The position numbers and the translations under genes are program-made. From Spodoptera frugiperda (taxonomy: Eukaryota; Arthropoda; Insecta; Lepidoptera; Noctuidae), in NCBI RefSeq assembly GCF_023101765.2, contig NC_064225.1:4960001-5024000 (forward strand): a DNA stretch of 64,000 bases. The letters are read 5' to 3'. The first letter of the stretch is position 1. Every line of letters begins with the position of its first letter. Positions 1-11,272 of this stretch are shown piece after piece. The notes beneath the pieces are model-generated. The model did no database searches, was not told where the DNA came from, and saw nothing but the letters and a program-made list of their open reading frames with translations.

Positions 1-164
1 GTTCTGAATTTCTTGAGAAAGTTCTAGCATCATTCGGTAGATGGCGTCTATAATTTACTCTATTGTTCAGAAGATGGCACTACGGGTATTGTGTGTACCT
101 ACTATATTTTTCGGTAACCAAATTCTCGTTTTTTCCAGAGAAAAGTATTTTGCTCTTGTTGCCC
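1..164. other. start of window, non-coding
   Basis: Downstream flank of Poxn. Short open frames here look random. It probably belongs to the body of the retroelement whose 3' end follows. Confidence 0.4.
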
Positions 165-450
165 CAAGGATTAAGACACCCGTTTTCATGCATGAGTTCG
201 AAACCTACCAACGCAACGGCAAGAACCAATGTGAGCTTTGTCTGAGTTACATGAACTTTCTAAGATTTATTTAGACACTACGGTAAAGGAAAACGTCGCG
301 AGAAAACCTGGGCTTATAATTTCTAATTACAAGTATGAAAACGTCGACCCGCATTAATTAAGCGTGGTGATAAATGCTCAAACCTTGTCCGCGCGAAAAT
401 AGGCCTTTGGTCAGCAGAGGCGACTTATAAGCTTTAAGTTGGTGATGATG
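165..450 (+). repeat. LINE-type 3' end (family E)
   Basis: Contains the block CCCGCATT...AAGCGTGGTGATAAATGCTC...AGGCCTTTGGTCAGCAG, which I recognise as the 3' region of a common lepidopteran non-LTR element. Related copies are at 19620-19775 (same strand) and 40640-40835 (opposite). Ends in a GATGATGAT-type tail. Confidence 0.7.
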
Positions 451-1527
451 ATCGTCAATTATTTTTTAATACGCAATAGACGAAAACAGATAATCATCCA
501 TAGATAAGAGATATTGTGACACAGACCATCACAGTTTTTTTTATATTTGTAGAATATTATAGCTCACAACAGCTTTCTTACATCGTCCCAAATTCTCTGC
601 TTTAGCGCAGAACTTGGAGTTGTATTCAGCGCATTAAGCAACTAGCAAATAAGTACTCCATGTAATATGCGACTCACTTTAATGCAAAAATACTAAAGAA
701 AAAAATATTTTACGAAAGGCCAAATCTAATAGAATCTAAATGACTTAAGCAAAGGCCCAAATTACTAGATCGTAGAAATAGAACTAATTTGATACCTAAT
801 ACCTCATGTGTGTGACCTAATGTTACTCATCTACATACGAAATGAATATCCACTTCCATAATAGTGATGTTTTATAGTTCCGTAACTATAACCGAATATC
901 GATGAACCATGTGTACTAAGTATTATATTTATTAAAAAGCAAAGTGAAACTGATGTTTCGAATAAATTCGAGTCTTGGAGAGTTCTTAATAATGTTAAGA
1001 TTCGTTTTTAAACCGATTTGGATGAAAAAAGTGATGGCTCTCCATATGGTCTTATGACTGGTGGTTATAATTATGGTCTTATGATGAGTAATCGTTTGTA
1101 CGTTACTCTATATATACAAAAGATACAAAGGTAGATTTATATTTGGAAAAGTTGACATTAGTTACTCTGAAAAAATGTTACATTTGTAACCAAAACTGAT
1201 ACCAACAACATTAACCCTACTAAATACAACATCAATTTCGTTCCCGTATCCAAATTCGAAATAAACCTAACACCACTATTTGAAATTACATGTGAAATTA
1301 AAACGTAATATAATCACTACGTGGCGACTAATTCCTTGGAAATGTCGCGTGAAATTACTCATTCAAATTGGAGCAAAACAAAATCTATGAAATTACAAAG
1401 TTTCCGGTCCGCATTGCATTACCATAATACATCTATTACATACAATTTACATATCGTAGCGGTAATTACGCATAGTATAATCTTGTGACTAGAGATTAAA
1501 GAAAGAATTAGATATATTATGAAATTG
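451..1527. other. AT-rich non-coding stretch
   Basis: No coding frame with splice support, no recognisable repeat and no RNA gene seen. Confidence 0.4.
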
Positions 1528-1585
1528 TGCTAGTATATGGCAATAGGCTCACCCTCTATTATATAAGACTTATGACACATATGGT
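1528..1585 (+). repeat. SINE B, left part, interrupted by SINE A
   Basis: Reads ATATGGCAATAGGCTCACC, the mid part of tRNA-derived SINE B (full copy at 8003-8280, opposite strand). Continues at 1883 after a SINE A insertion. Confidence 0.75.
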
Positions 1586-1882
1586 CTGCAGACGGCGAGC
1601 AAGGGTAGCTCATCGCCCGAATAGAACCAGACCCGTGCGTGCGACGCGTCGCGTTCCGCGCGCGTATCAAAGAGCCATCAGACCACCACAGATGGGGCCC
1701 AGCAGGGCTGATGCCTGATTCGGAGCTGCGGACTACCTAGCGGGTTTACCGGGGCTCCGGCTCGAAAAGCAGGAGAAGGAACGGGGTGGTTTTTAGTCAG
1801 TAAGAGTCTGACACTCCCTCTCGCCTCGCCCAAGGCGAGAAAAGCCATTGGATGATTTTCCCACCTCAAAAAAAAAAAAAAA
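1586..1882 (+). mobile_element. full-length SINE A copy with target-site duplication
   Basis: Ends CTCGCCTCGCCCAAGGCGAG, GATGATTTTCCC and a poly(A) run. Flanked by 14-bp duplications ATGACACATATGGT (1572-1585) and ATGATACATATGGT (1883-1896), one mismatch. This is the longest SINE A copy here and includes the GC-rich head (1586-1700) missing from other copies. Short open frames in it are not genes. Confidence 0.85.
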
Positions 1883-1987
1883 ATGATACATATGGTGAAA
1901 AGTGAGTGTACATTGTAGGTGGTACGGTGGCATTACGTGCCGTAATGTGCATCTCTGCCTAAACCTTTGGGGGTAAAAGACGTGACG
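1883..1987 (+). repeat. SINE B, right part
   Basis: Continues SINE B after the SINE A insertion: GGTGAAAAGTGAGTGTACAT, then GGCATTACGTGCCGTAATGT and the end CGTGACG. Shows that SINE A jumped into an older SINE B. Confidence 0.78.
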
Positions 1988-2832
1988 ATACGTGCGATAG
2001 ATGTACTATGCCGTATTATATTAGATGTACTATATACTGTGACGTGAATTGTAATAGTAAAGTAATTAATATCTGTATGTTATCTTGCTGGCATTCCACT
2101 CGAGGATTATAGGTACAATACAAACCAACAAACCTCCATCTATTAAACCAAAGCTGCATCAAAATCTGTTACGTAGTTTTAAAGATCTAAAGCATACATA
2201 GGACAAGCAGCGGAAAGCGACTTTGTTTTATACTGTATAGTGATAAGATTATTGTATGCATTGAAGTAGTACATCGTCATCCTTCTCATAATGTCATTAA
2301 CACGTCTCTTAATCCATGAAGAGGCAGAAATGTGCATATTCAATGTATCGATCGATTGAAGGGGTACCTACTGGTTATTATGTAAACTTTTCTCTACATA
2401 ATAATTATTATGAACAAATTTCTATAATGATTTTGACTAGGGAATTTATCTCGATGCCTTTTGTTTTACCAACAAATTTAATGAATAAGCTTAAGAAAAT
2501 AATAGACAATATTAATTTGTATTTGGTTTATTGTGCCATTTTATAAATAAACAACTACAGTGATTACAATATTTACAATTACATACATAAATTTAATTTA
2601 TCTTATTTAATACATTTTTCTACAATGTTAACTAACTATGATACACTGCTAAAGTTAAGACGGATGGACATTGGTTAGGTGAAGAAAGGTTCTTGAAATT
2701 TTCTAACAAATTAATTGAAACATTGCTCACATAGGTAACATTAAAAGACTTGGTAAAATATTAAATACGACAATGCAGAAAAACACACACAAAGCAGTGT
2801 TAAAACAAGAATAGTAACAAAAGTTTAATATT
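1988..2832. other. AT-rich non-coding stretch
   Basis: The 76-residue open frame at 2316-2546 is AT-driven with no splice or family support. Nothing else seen. Confidence 0.4.
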
Positions 2833-2984
2833 CGGAGCTGCATACGATCTAACTGATTACCGGGACTCTGACTGAAAACAGGAGTAGAAATGGGAGATTT
2901 TTAGTCAATAAGAGTATGAAATTCTCTCTCTCGCCTCACACAAAGCGGTAGAAGTCATTGAATTATTTCCCGCCCTTAGAAAAG
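2833..2984 (+). repeat. degraded SINE A fragment
   Basis: Shares the order GGAGCTGC, CCGGGACTC, GGAGTAGAAATGGGAG, TTTTTAGTCA, TCTCGCCTCAC and TCATTGAATTATTTCCCGCC with SINE A, with many substitutions. Confidence 0.65.
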
Positions 2985-4293
2985 GCAATTATTTATTGTA
3001 TTATACCGTTCTCAAACCAAAATCTGTGGATCGATCTCCGATTTTGATAAAACTTCATACAAACAAAATATAATGACAAAATTGGAACATAATGACAGAA
3101 TTGATTTTGTAGGAAAAAGGGAAAATGATCACTCGTGGTATAATGAACAAGATATTAGCTCCATCTCTAATTTATTGACAATTTAACATCAATTATGGCC
3201 TAACTATAATTAATTTATTAATTAGATATTACACAATGTCTATCCATTTTGACGTTCCAATTATCTATTATTAAGAAATGATTATTTATTTTCAAATAGC
3301 ATTCTCTAGAGCTAATATACACATATTAAGTATGTCCTAAAATATCACAGAATTATAATTATAAATAATTATGTAATTAATTATTATTGGGTGTAAAGGT
3401 GGATGCCCTTTTAATAAAATTAATAGAATAGTAATTTGAATAACTTAATATTTTCTTAATAACAACAATCCTCTTTTATATTCCAAACATTATTTTGCAA
3501 GCTATTGGTTCACAACTTCACTATTTGTCTTTTAAAAATTAGCGGCAAGAAACGAAAACTATATACACGGTGTAACAAAAAGGGGTATACATATCAAGTG
3601 TACGGTTTCTAGATAACATAACAAACGATACGGGAAGGGTTTTTTAAACTCATGTTTTCATGGAACGAAGTTACGAATTTTTCCAATACATAAAATTCCA
3701 GAAACCGAACATCAAAATTAGGTAGATACTAGGCGATCAGATTTACACAACAAATGTTTCGTAATATTAGCGAGTGACCCCTGTAGTGTTGTGATAGGTT
3801 TCTATGATTTAAAATCATGAACCATGCAACACCAAGTATTTGGTACAATTTTTTTTAAACGTATTTTGAGCTGAAATTTTTTGTAGAGGTTCTTTTCAAC
3901 CTGTATTCTTCAGTGCTTCTTGATGTAATGGGTATTTTGTTACACGCTGTATATATAACATTTATAAGCTTAAGGACAATCCACCTCGTATTAAAATAAA
4001 GGTATATATTTTACTAAAACCTTAGTACTACTACCAACAAAATAATTTAATACTTACAATAGGATTATTACAATAAATTGTACAGACATTAAAATCTATG
4101 TTACTATAACTAATATTTCTACATAGTATGGACACAAAATTAAATTCCTATGCGTTTAATAGTATGGCAATACTTATTTACATTAATATTTTTATTTCAT
4201 TATTTACACGAACACTTCTAAATTCAAGTTTCAATTAACAGATGGCGTTAGTTGTAGTGGTGTCAAAACAAATTTTGAAGATGAGTGTTTCTT
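2985..4293. other. AT-rich downstream flank of Poxn
   Basis: No gene or recognised repeat. Probably spans the end of the Poxn 3'UTR and intergenic DNA. Confidence 0.4.
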
Positions 4294-4389
4294 TTTATTA
4301 ATGTTATTTTATTTCCAGATAGAACTAAGCAAGGCTAGTAAATATTGTTATAACTATTTGTATATAATAGTTAGTTACCAAAGTTTATT
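4294..4389 (-). terminator. Poxn: candidate Poxn polyadenylation signals
   Basis: AATAAA on the minus strand (TTTATT on plus) occurs at 4384-4389 and 4294-4299, about 215 and 305 nt downstream of the Poxn stop. Either could end the transcript. AATAAA is frequent by chance in AT-rich DNA, so the assignment is tentative. Confidence 0.35.
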
Positions 4390-4604
4390 AAACTATGAAT
4401 TGGTTTAAATAAAATTTCGACATCCACTATACGATTGGAACCTTTTCCACCTCACTTTTTCACCATGAAAGAATGACTTCAATTATTTTACCTTTTAATT
4501 ATCAATTATTGATTGATGTAAGTATATACGATCTAATAAAATTTTACAAGAATAAATATGCAAATATTGTATAACCCTAAGTACTTGAGATACCTATAAA
4601 CGAC

Positions 4605-5278
4605 TCAATTTCCCGCTTTAATCTCGGAACTAGCGGATTCAGAGAAACAATCATTGGAGATGCCACTCTGGACAGAACAGAAGCTAGCTGGCGAACTCCT
4701 ATTGCTCAGGTCCTGGCCATTCTCAATCATAGTACCACTTGGCTGCCGTAGAAAGTTCTGGAACCCAATCGGATTAACATTGACCATTTTATCCGGTTTC
4801 TTCAACAACTCTTCTATAGAATACGGATTCTTCTTTTTCTCTTTCTCTTGTGACTTCTGATCGTCATCCACATCAGGTCGATCCGTGCTGTCATCGCTCG
4901 CTTCAACAGATATATGTTCCGAATTCTCCGATTTCACTTCATCCGGATTTATCCGGTTTAGAAGATCGCTGTGTAGGTTTAGAGCGTAGGGGGAGAAGTT
5001 TTTCGAGTCGTGGTAGGGTAGCATTATTCTTTGCCATGGGTTGATTGGGTAGGGTTTCAAAAGGCCTTGTGCTTGTACTTGGTTCGCTAGGAGCCATGAT
5101 GTGGCCAGTCTACGGTCGTATAGCGCCGGGTCCGTGTGTTGTGGAGGTGGCACTCTTACGGCGGAATGGGCGAAGTAGGGAGAGCTCTGTTGTGATGGCA
5201 TGGCTGTAGGTGGCAGTGACGTCTTCATCGACATGTACTCCATCATGTTTGGCGGTATATCTGGTTGTGGGTACGTTT
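4605..5278 (-). CDS. Poxn: Poxn coding exon 4, C-terminal transactivation/regulatory region and stop
   Basis: Encodes residues 146-369. In Drosophila, Pox neuro specifies poly-innervated chemosensory bristle identity and works in brain and appendage development; a similar role here is inferred. The exon starts after TTTACAG; its first two bases AA complete codon 146 (GAA, Glu) with the G left by exon 3. Visible features: Pro/Gln/Ser-rich start (147-196), a hydrophobic WLLANQVQAQGLLKPY block (207-222), an acidic D/E/S run (259-286), a basic KEKKK run (291-295), then PYSIEELLKKP (297-307), resembling the Pax octapeptide/eh1 Groucho-binding motif, and a Ser-rich end. The open frame upstream of 5278 is intron and SINE, not protein. 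Total length 369 residues against about 425 for fly Poxn (from memory). Confidence 0.93.
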
Positions 5279-5330
5279 CTGTAAAGAAGAGAAGGGTTTT
5301 GTTTAGAATAAATGTATAGTAATTTTGAAA

Positions 5331-5437
5331 AACAACGTCACGCCTTTTATCCCCGAAGGGGTAGGTAGAAGTGCACATTACGGCACGTAATGCCGCTATA
5401 CAGACGAACGCACTTGCGACCACTCGACCAACGAGGC
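5331..5437 (-). mobile_element. internally deleted SINE B in Poxn intron 3
   Basis: Has both ends of SINE B (GTCACGCC..CCCCGAAGGGGTAGG at left, CTTGCGACCACTCGACCAAC at right) but lacks the middle. Flanked by perfect 13-bp duplications AGTAATTTTGAAA at 5318-5330 and 5438-5450. The duplication nearest exon 4 ends only about 40 nt from its acceptor. Confidence 0.82.
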
Positions 5438-5450
5438 AGTAATTTTGAAA

Positions 5451-6696
5451 TGTATGCTAAATTTGATTTCCAGGAAGAAATAAGGACTGCCTAATTTTAT
5501 TCTATAGATTTGCAGATATTTTACAACTTTAAACAAAAACATAAACAGTAACATCATATCTATCCATAACACATCAGTAGTTTAATAAAACAAAAAATGT
5601 TCAACAAAACACTCCTACGCATAGACGCACCGGATTTAATGTCTTTTAAATATGTCCAAAGCAAGATTTAAGTGTAATTAAACTGCTAGACATTTCCTGA
5701 CACCTGTCACTGAGATGCAAAGAATTTACGCCTATCTGCCATTAATTAGTTAATTCCGTTTTATTTTTAAATCTTTTAATGTTGCCTGTTTAACGTTTTT
5801 ATTTGAATTTGATGTTCCAAACGTTCTTTATACGAATTTGATGTTTGTGTAACGACTTTTTTTTAGTTTGAAGGTGTTAATGAAATGATAAGGTTCTGTG
5901 TCTGTGATGATGCGTCAAGTTCTTTTTTTATTATAGTTATGTAGAAGAAAATGTTGGGATTTATTAGTTTTTAATGGTTTCGTGGTAGTTGGGAAAGGGG
6001 AGCTAAAGGTTGGTCACGGTAGAAAGTGTCATTTATCACGATTTTATTACAACTGCTACTATTTGTCAACGGTTTACTGCTAAGTAGTTAAAAATACACT
6101 GATAATCATCAAAGAGAGTAAACCCCGTTAAAATACAAAAGAACTGGCAACAGACCTACTTAAGACGGACGGCAACATCACAGGGCTGAAGCGTTGGGAA
6201 ATATTGCTACTGGATGAAAGATACTAACTGCAACAGTTGTCAAAGCAGGAGATGTATTAAGTACTCCACAAACTATGAAAAGAACCCGGTCAATGAGACT
6301 AATTATTCAAGTATTTATTTAGATATTATTTCATTCGATTTTGATAGAGTTATTTAGAAAAATAAGAAACATCGCTATGGAAAAACTAGACTTTGATTTT
6401 CTTTCACGAGACAATTTGTGGTATCATTTTAAATAACACTACTTATTTCCATTAACTCATCACTAGTAACCCCCTTTTTATTACATAGTATAAAACAAAG
6501 TCTATTTCTCTGTCCCTATGACCCTTTGAATGCTTAAATCTTTAAAACAACACAACAGATTTTGATGCGGTTTTTTTAATAGATAGTGATTCCAAAGGAA
6601 GGTTTTTATGTATAACACACGCATTATATATGATCATTGCACCCAAGCAAAGCTGGGGCGGGTTGCTAGTAAACTATAAACCTTATAAGTCCTTAC
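5451..6696. other. Poxn: remainder of Poxn intron 3
   Basis: AT-rich intron sequence. No further exon was found, and the phase match between exons 3 and 4 requires none. Confidence 0.5.
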
Positions 6697-6898
6697 CATG
6701 AGCACTCCTCGTGTCATCATCACTCCACGCCAGGCCGCTGTTCCTCAAGATCCTGTTGACGCTTGACACTGAAGGGATGGAGTGAGGCTCGCACACTCTC
6801 GCGCTGAGCAGTCTCTCACGGATCTCCCACGCGAACATACCCGGGTTCTCTTGTTTTAATCGGAGTATCTTCTTCACAACTGTCGGCGTTGCGACTTG
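6697..6898 (-). CDS. Poxn: Poxn coding exon 3, paired domain C-terminal (RED) half
   Basis: Encodes residues 79-145 and the first base of codon 146. It starts QVATPTVVKKILRLKQENPG and continues through MFAWEIRERLL and IPSVSSVNRILRNSG (end of paired domain about residue 133), then an acidic DDDTR stretch. QVATPTVVKK directly after SKTK is diagnostic of Pox neuro. The acceptor is a pyrimidine-rich tract ending CCAG before 6898. The donor is GTAAGG after 6697, phase 1. No homeodomain follows, as expected for Poxn. An RTE-like repeat tail begins about 100 nt upstream in the intron. Confidence 0.95.
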
Positions 6899-6996
6899 CT
6901 GGAAAGAGGGTTTTGTTGTTAGTTGTCGTTTGTGAAATGGATTGTAAAGGACGTGGTGTTGTTTAGAAAGTTTGACTAGGTCTCCATACAAATATA

Positions 6997-7203
6997 ATAT
7001 ACTAGCTACTTCCGCACGGTTTCACCCGCTCTGCTCGTCTCCTATTAGTCATAGCGTGATGTTTTGTAGCCTATAAGTCCTAGTTCCTCGATAAATGCTC
7101 TATCCAATACACAAAGAGATATTCAATTTGGACCAGTAGTTCCTGAGATTAGCGCGTTCAAACAAACAAACAAACAAACTCTTCAGCTGTATAATATTAG
7201 TAT
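6997..7203 (+). repeat. RTE-like retroelement 3' end with (CAAA)n tail
   Basis: Reads CTAGCTACTTCCGCACGG, TTTCACCCGCTCTGCTCG, then CCTGAGATTAGCGCGTTC and (CAAA) repeats, as in abundant lepidopteran RTE-like elements. Starts about 100 nt upstream of Poxn exon 3 on the minus strand. Confidence 0.65.
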
Positions 7204-7821
7204 AGATAAAGAAAAAAACATTTTTTAAATTTCCTTGATAATAGCACACAATATCTCAGTATCCCTCGTTGAAGGACTACAGGAAAAGACATTTCTTTGG
7301 GAATACCTATCTACCTTCGATCTATGTATAAATGCTCTCCTGTGTGTTCTACATAAAACAGCCAGCAAACATAGCAACATCCAGCCTAAAACCTGTCATA
7401 CACCTTTGATTATACTTATATCACAAACACTAAGGAACAGTTGTAAACAAAAATGAAAACGGAACTACAGTAGAACAGTTAATACAGATTGCGTTGTCAA
7501 GGAAACGCAAGCGCAGCCTATAATGACGATATAATAACTACGGGCAGTGATGCGCGGCCATTACTAAGAAATATCATTTATGCGCACACGCAGCTTATAG
7601 TGTGAAAGTTTGTTTTTGTTGTGCGTTCGTTTGATTGTAGAAACTGTTCTACCGGATTATTGATGGGGGTTTGAGTCTCTAGTGTTGAAATTAAAGTTTT
7701 GCTGAGTACGACTTCTTAGTAGGAATATTATTTAGAATTATGCTCCATTACGTTTGTTTGGGAATAATAATTATGAAATTACTGTGTACTGAGTGTGAAG
7801 AGACGTGAGAACTTCCCAATC

Positions 7822-7943
7822 CTCGATTTCCCAACAATTCGCAAATTATTAAGCCCTAAGAGGCCGGCAATGCACTTGTCGGCGGCGATTGGTTACCATT
7901 AGGAGATCGGTCTGCTCATTTACCGGCTTATACCATAAAAACA
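7822..7943 (+). repeat. family C repeat fragment
   Basis: Contains GGCCGGCAATGCACTTGT and CGGCTTATACCATAAA, a common lepidopteran SINE-like repeat. The complete type copy is at 23472-23786 (opposite strand). Confidence 0.65.
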
Positions 7944-7983
7944 TTCCTTAGGGAAACAACAGATGCAAATTTTGATTCTAGAA

Positions 7984-8002
7984 CTACATACATACATACA
8001 TA
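7984..8002. repeat. (ACAT)n microsatellite
   Basis: About four copies of ACAT next to the 3' end of the SINE B copy. Confidence 0.8.
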
Positions 8003-8280
8003 TCGTCACGCCTTTAATCCCCGAAGGGGTAGGCAGAGGTTCACATTATGGCACGTAATGCCACTGTTTACACCCACTTTTCACAATTTATGTTGTAAGT
8101 CCCATGTAATAGGTGGTGAGCCTATTGCCATATACCGGGCACATTTCCAGACTCCGTGCTACCACTGAGAAATTTTCGAAAAACCGAAAAAAGCCCAGTA
8201 ATACTTCGCCCGACCCGGGAATCGAACCCGAGACCCCTTGCCCGGCAGTCGCACTTGCAACCACTCGGCCAATGAAGGCA
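8003..8280 (-). mobile_element. full-length SINE B, tRNA-derived
   Basis: On the minus strand it starts TGGCCGAGTGG (A-box-like) and GGGTTCGATTCCCGGG (B box), the internal RNA polymerase III promoter of a tRNA-derived SINE, and ends with CCCCTTCGGGG and GGCGTGACG. The open frames at 8088-8303 and 8113-8364 fall inside it and are not genes. Confidence 0.85.
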
Positions 8281-8935
8281 ATTCCTCCTTTAATGTTAGT
8301 CACCTCTCCGGTGATACCTCATTGCGGAAAACCGTTAAAACCCATTTTCCACTATACCAACTAAAAATATTAACAAAAAAAAACACTAGATAAAAAAAAA
8401 TATCGTTTAATAAACCCCGACCTCTCACGCCACTGCGAAGATTAAACCCGATAGAGGGGGGCCTTTGGTCGAATCGAATCTGATACATCGACACTTTAGT
8501 CGACTAATGAGCAAATCCAACGCGCTAAGCTTAGTCATTAATGTTCACATGTGTCTGTTCGCACGGTCTTTCATATAAACTGATATTAGTCGATTATTCG
8601 AGTAGACTACTCATAGAGGTGTAATGAAAATTCCTACACTAATAAAGTTCGTGTTTTACGATAGCGGTGATAAGATTTCGTACGTGACTTTGATATTTAT
8701 TGTATTGTTTTTTATAGGTACGTTTTGACTGCAATGTTAACGCTTTACCTTGATTACTGGCTACTTACTGCACCATATTTTACGAATTGAATTCTCGAAT
8801 AAGTTAGGAATTATTCTCCCGAGACTAATGTTTTAACATAGTATACTAACGATGCAATGCTAGTTAACCCAAGTTTTTAGGAGTAATACAACGGCCAAAT
8901 AATGCTTAGGTATATTGTGTCCATTCTCAAGTCCT
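8281..8935. other. Poxn intron 2, unassigned
   Basis: AT-rich apart from a short CCGACCTCTCACGCC stretch near 8417. No gene seen. Confidence 0.4.
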
Positions 8936-9055
8936 CAATCTTTAAATATCTAACCCCCAAAGGGCGAGCAACGCACTTGTAACTCTTCTAATTTTGCGGG
9001 TGTTTACCATGAGGTCATAACAAAGCTCGTATGCCGCTCTATTTCTTCAAAAAAC
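8936..9055 (+). repeat. family C repeat, degraded
   Basis: Contains CTAACCCCCAAAGGGCGAGC and AACGCACTTGTAACTCTTCT, matching family C. Confidence 0.6.
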
Positions 9056-9379
9056 CTGTGTTTGACTAACTACATACACCTCTGTCTACCTCTCCAGGAA
9101 ACATCACCAATGATGTTATACCACACCATTACGGGCTATCGGTACCATGTTACGGATGATCGTTAGTGGGTAAGCAGTAACGTGACGTACGGATCATTCC
9201 AACTCCATCAAATGGCTGCTCCATCACGCTCGTCATATGTCCGGGATGGCTGATCAAATGTGTTTTTCTTTGCGTAATGCTATGTGTGTTTATGTTGGTG
9301 TGTTTGTCTGTATGTATGGACATGGAAAGCTTTTAACAGTATCAATATGTTTTAAGGAATCTAACATGTCTTCACGCAT

Positions 9380-9440
9380 TATCCGACTGCACGGTTGGTG
9401 CGGTGGCTGGGCAACTGGTTGTTGTTTCGTCTCTAGGCGT
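9380..9440 (+). repeat. SINE D head fragment
   Basis: GGTTGGTGCGGTGGCTGGG and CAACTGGTTG match the tRNA-like head of SINE D (fuller copy at 59578-59790). Confidence 0.6.
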
Positions 9441-11272
9441 AATGTGCATTTGAAATTGTATATAGAGAACTAGTCAAACCAAATTACATAACTCCCATTG
9501 ATCTAAGTGGCGTACCATTGAAGATGACAGAAAAATGTTCAGTAGTGAATGAATAAGGGGCTGATATGTTTGTCTAAGTTTAGTATAATAATTGACGTGT
9601 GTTTTGGATTAAACTCCAGAAACATTCTTGACTCTAGGTACATCAATAAAATATGCACCAAAAAGCAAACTGAATCTTTAAGATTTCGTGACCAGCACAC
9701 CTATGAAACTATTACTCGGCCAACATAAAAAAAATAGAAATGATAATCCCCAATTATCTACACAGCCAAAATATTCACACACGAAGATGACTACCGACTT
9801 CCTAAGATAATAGCTCCAATTTCCCCAACACCTTATGACCGACATCTGTTGAAACCGAATCAATATTTCGACAATTATCTAAATTCGAACCACCGAAAAT
9901 CCATTATACATACTTTTTTTAATACAACCACCACGCATGTGGTTTTAAAAAAATAATTATAGGACTTTTAAGTAGCCTGTCAAAGTTAATGGGTTAATGA
10001 CAGGTTACCGAGTAGAGGTGTGGCAAAGAATCGGTGAACGCAAGGCGTTAATTTTGTAGGGTAACCGATTATTACGGCATTAGGCGTACAATCGATATCC
10101 TACTGAGCGATCGATGCATCTATAGTTACTGCAAATAGTCGGGTCGTTTTTTTATAACATAATATTATGAATGTTGTGGTTTGATGTGTATAGGTTTCCT
10201 GTTTATACACTTTGTTTTATAAATCAAGCTCATAAAATGATGAAATGGAAGTATAGAAAATCATTAATTTGTGTCTTGATTAAACCACTTTATTATCCAT
10301 ACAACACTACTTCGAGTTAGAACACTTAGTTCGATTCAGATTCTATACTCCCTATTTTAAATTATGACATCAAAATTCGTAGTCGTATGTATTCAATTTT
10401 ATATATGTGTTATCCTTTGTGTTGTTGCACATTAATAATATAATATACGTAAATAAATAAATTATTATATTGATACAAATGATTTATTCATTAAATCAAT
10501 ATTGTTTCTAATAACCTTTTAGTTATTCACTATTCTAGCTTGCATTTTGCACTTTACCTATTTAAAAATGTATAAAAAAAAATCTTAACCATTGTGTCGA
10601 TTGTCGATCGATAGTTTTTTCGCTATTGCCGTTTCTACCGTGCAATTATAGACATATGCGTTACGAATGCATCTGTCAAAATATTAAGGAAGCCGCTGTC
10701 CTTTCTTAAAAGGCGATCATTAGCCAATCAAAGGTTTTGTCGGATAGATTCAAATAATAGTAATAATGAGGATTTTATAATTTTTAAAGAATGTATGTTA
10801 TAAAACGTGTGAAGTTTAATACAAGCCAAATTCTTGGTACAGAAAAAAGAAATTTGGAATAACAACGCTATTTTTATCTATTTAAACCAATTTCGTATTA
10901 TTGGATTTAAAATAAACTAAAACTTTCTTCATTAAAAAAAATATAGTGACTGTAGTACCTATCTTTCAAATCTGTAGACTAGATGGCGCTACAAGCACGA
11001 GAGGCAGAAATAAACAGCAGAAAAAATGTGATTGACAAGGATCCAATGACGCTGGACATCCAATTACACAGCCTCTATACTCGAAGGAAAAATAAGAAAC
11101 CGATACTTTATAATAACAAGCCTTTGGGAACTTCCACACAACTGATATTGGTATTCCATTACCCGTGTTTACAAACAAGAGGTAAAATTATTTGTGTTTA
11201 CCTATTTCTTATTATGTGAAATGGATTCTAAATCTATTCTATCACTAAAGTCATGATCATAGTAGATCATTT
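9441..11272. other. Poxn intron 2, unassigned
   Basis: AT-rich. Short frames such as 9678-9863, 10966-11178 and 10983-11219 overlap on both strands and lack support. A CTCF-like core is noted separately. Confidence 0.4.
10980..10991 (+). promoter_or_regulatory. CTCF-like core TAGATGGCGCTA
   Basis: Fits the insect CTCF core YAGRKGGCGCYR as remembered. Single short match, so chance is possible. Confidence 0.3.

Noticed and set aside
1527..1869. Open frames on both strands
   Set aside because: Both lie within SINE A/SINE B sequence.
5279..5423. N-terminal extension of the exon 4 open frame starting Met at 5423
   Set aside because: It runs through the splice acceptor into intron and a SINE B copy; the phase-matched junction from exon 3 explains the protein.
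6899..6991. N-terminal part of the exon 3 open frame starting Met at 6991
   Set aside because: Lies upstream of the CCAG acceptor and is not paired-domain sequence.
7127..7134. TTGGACCA as a member of the GGACCA motif family
   Set aside because: It lies in an RTE-like repeat whose consensus has this word and it lacks the AAAGGACCA core.
8088..8364. Open frames on both strands, and a possible tRNA gene from the A and B boxes
   Set aside because: The boxes belong to the tRNA-derived head of SINE B; no cloverleaf tRNA was seen.
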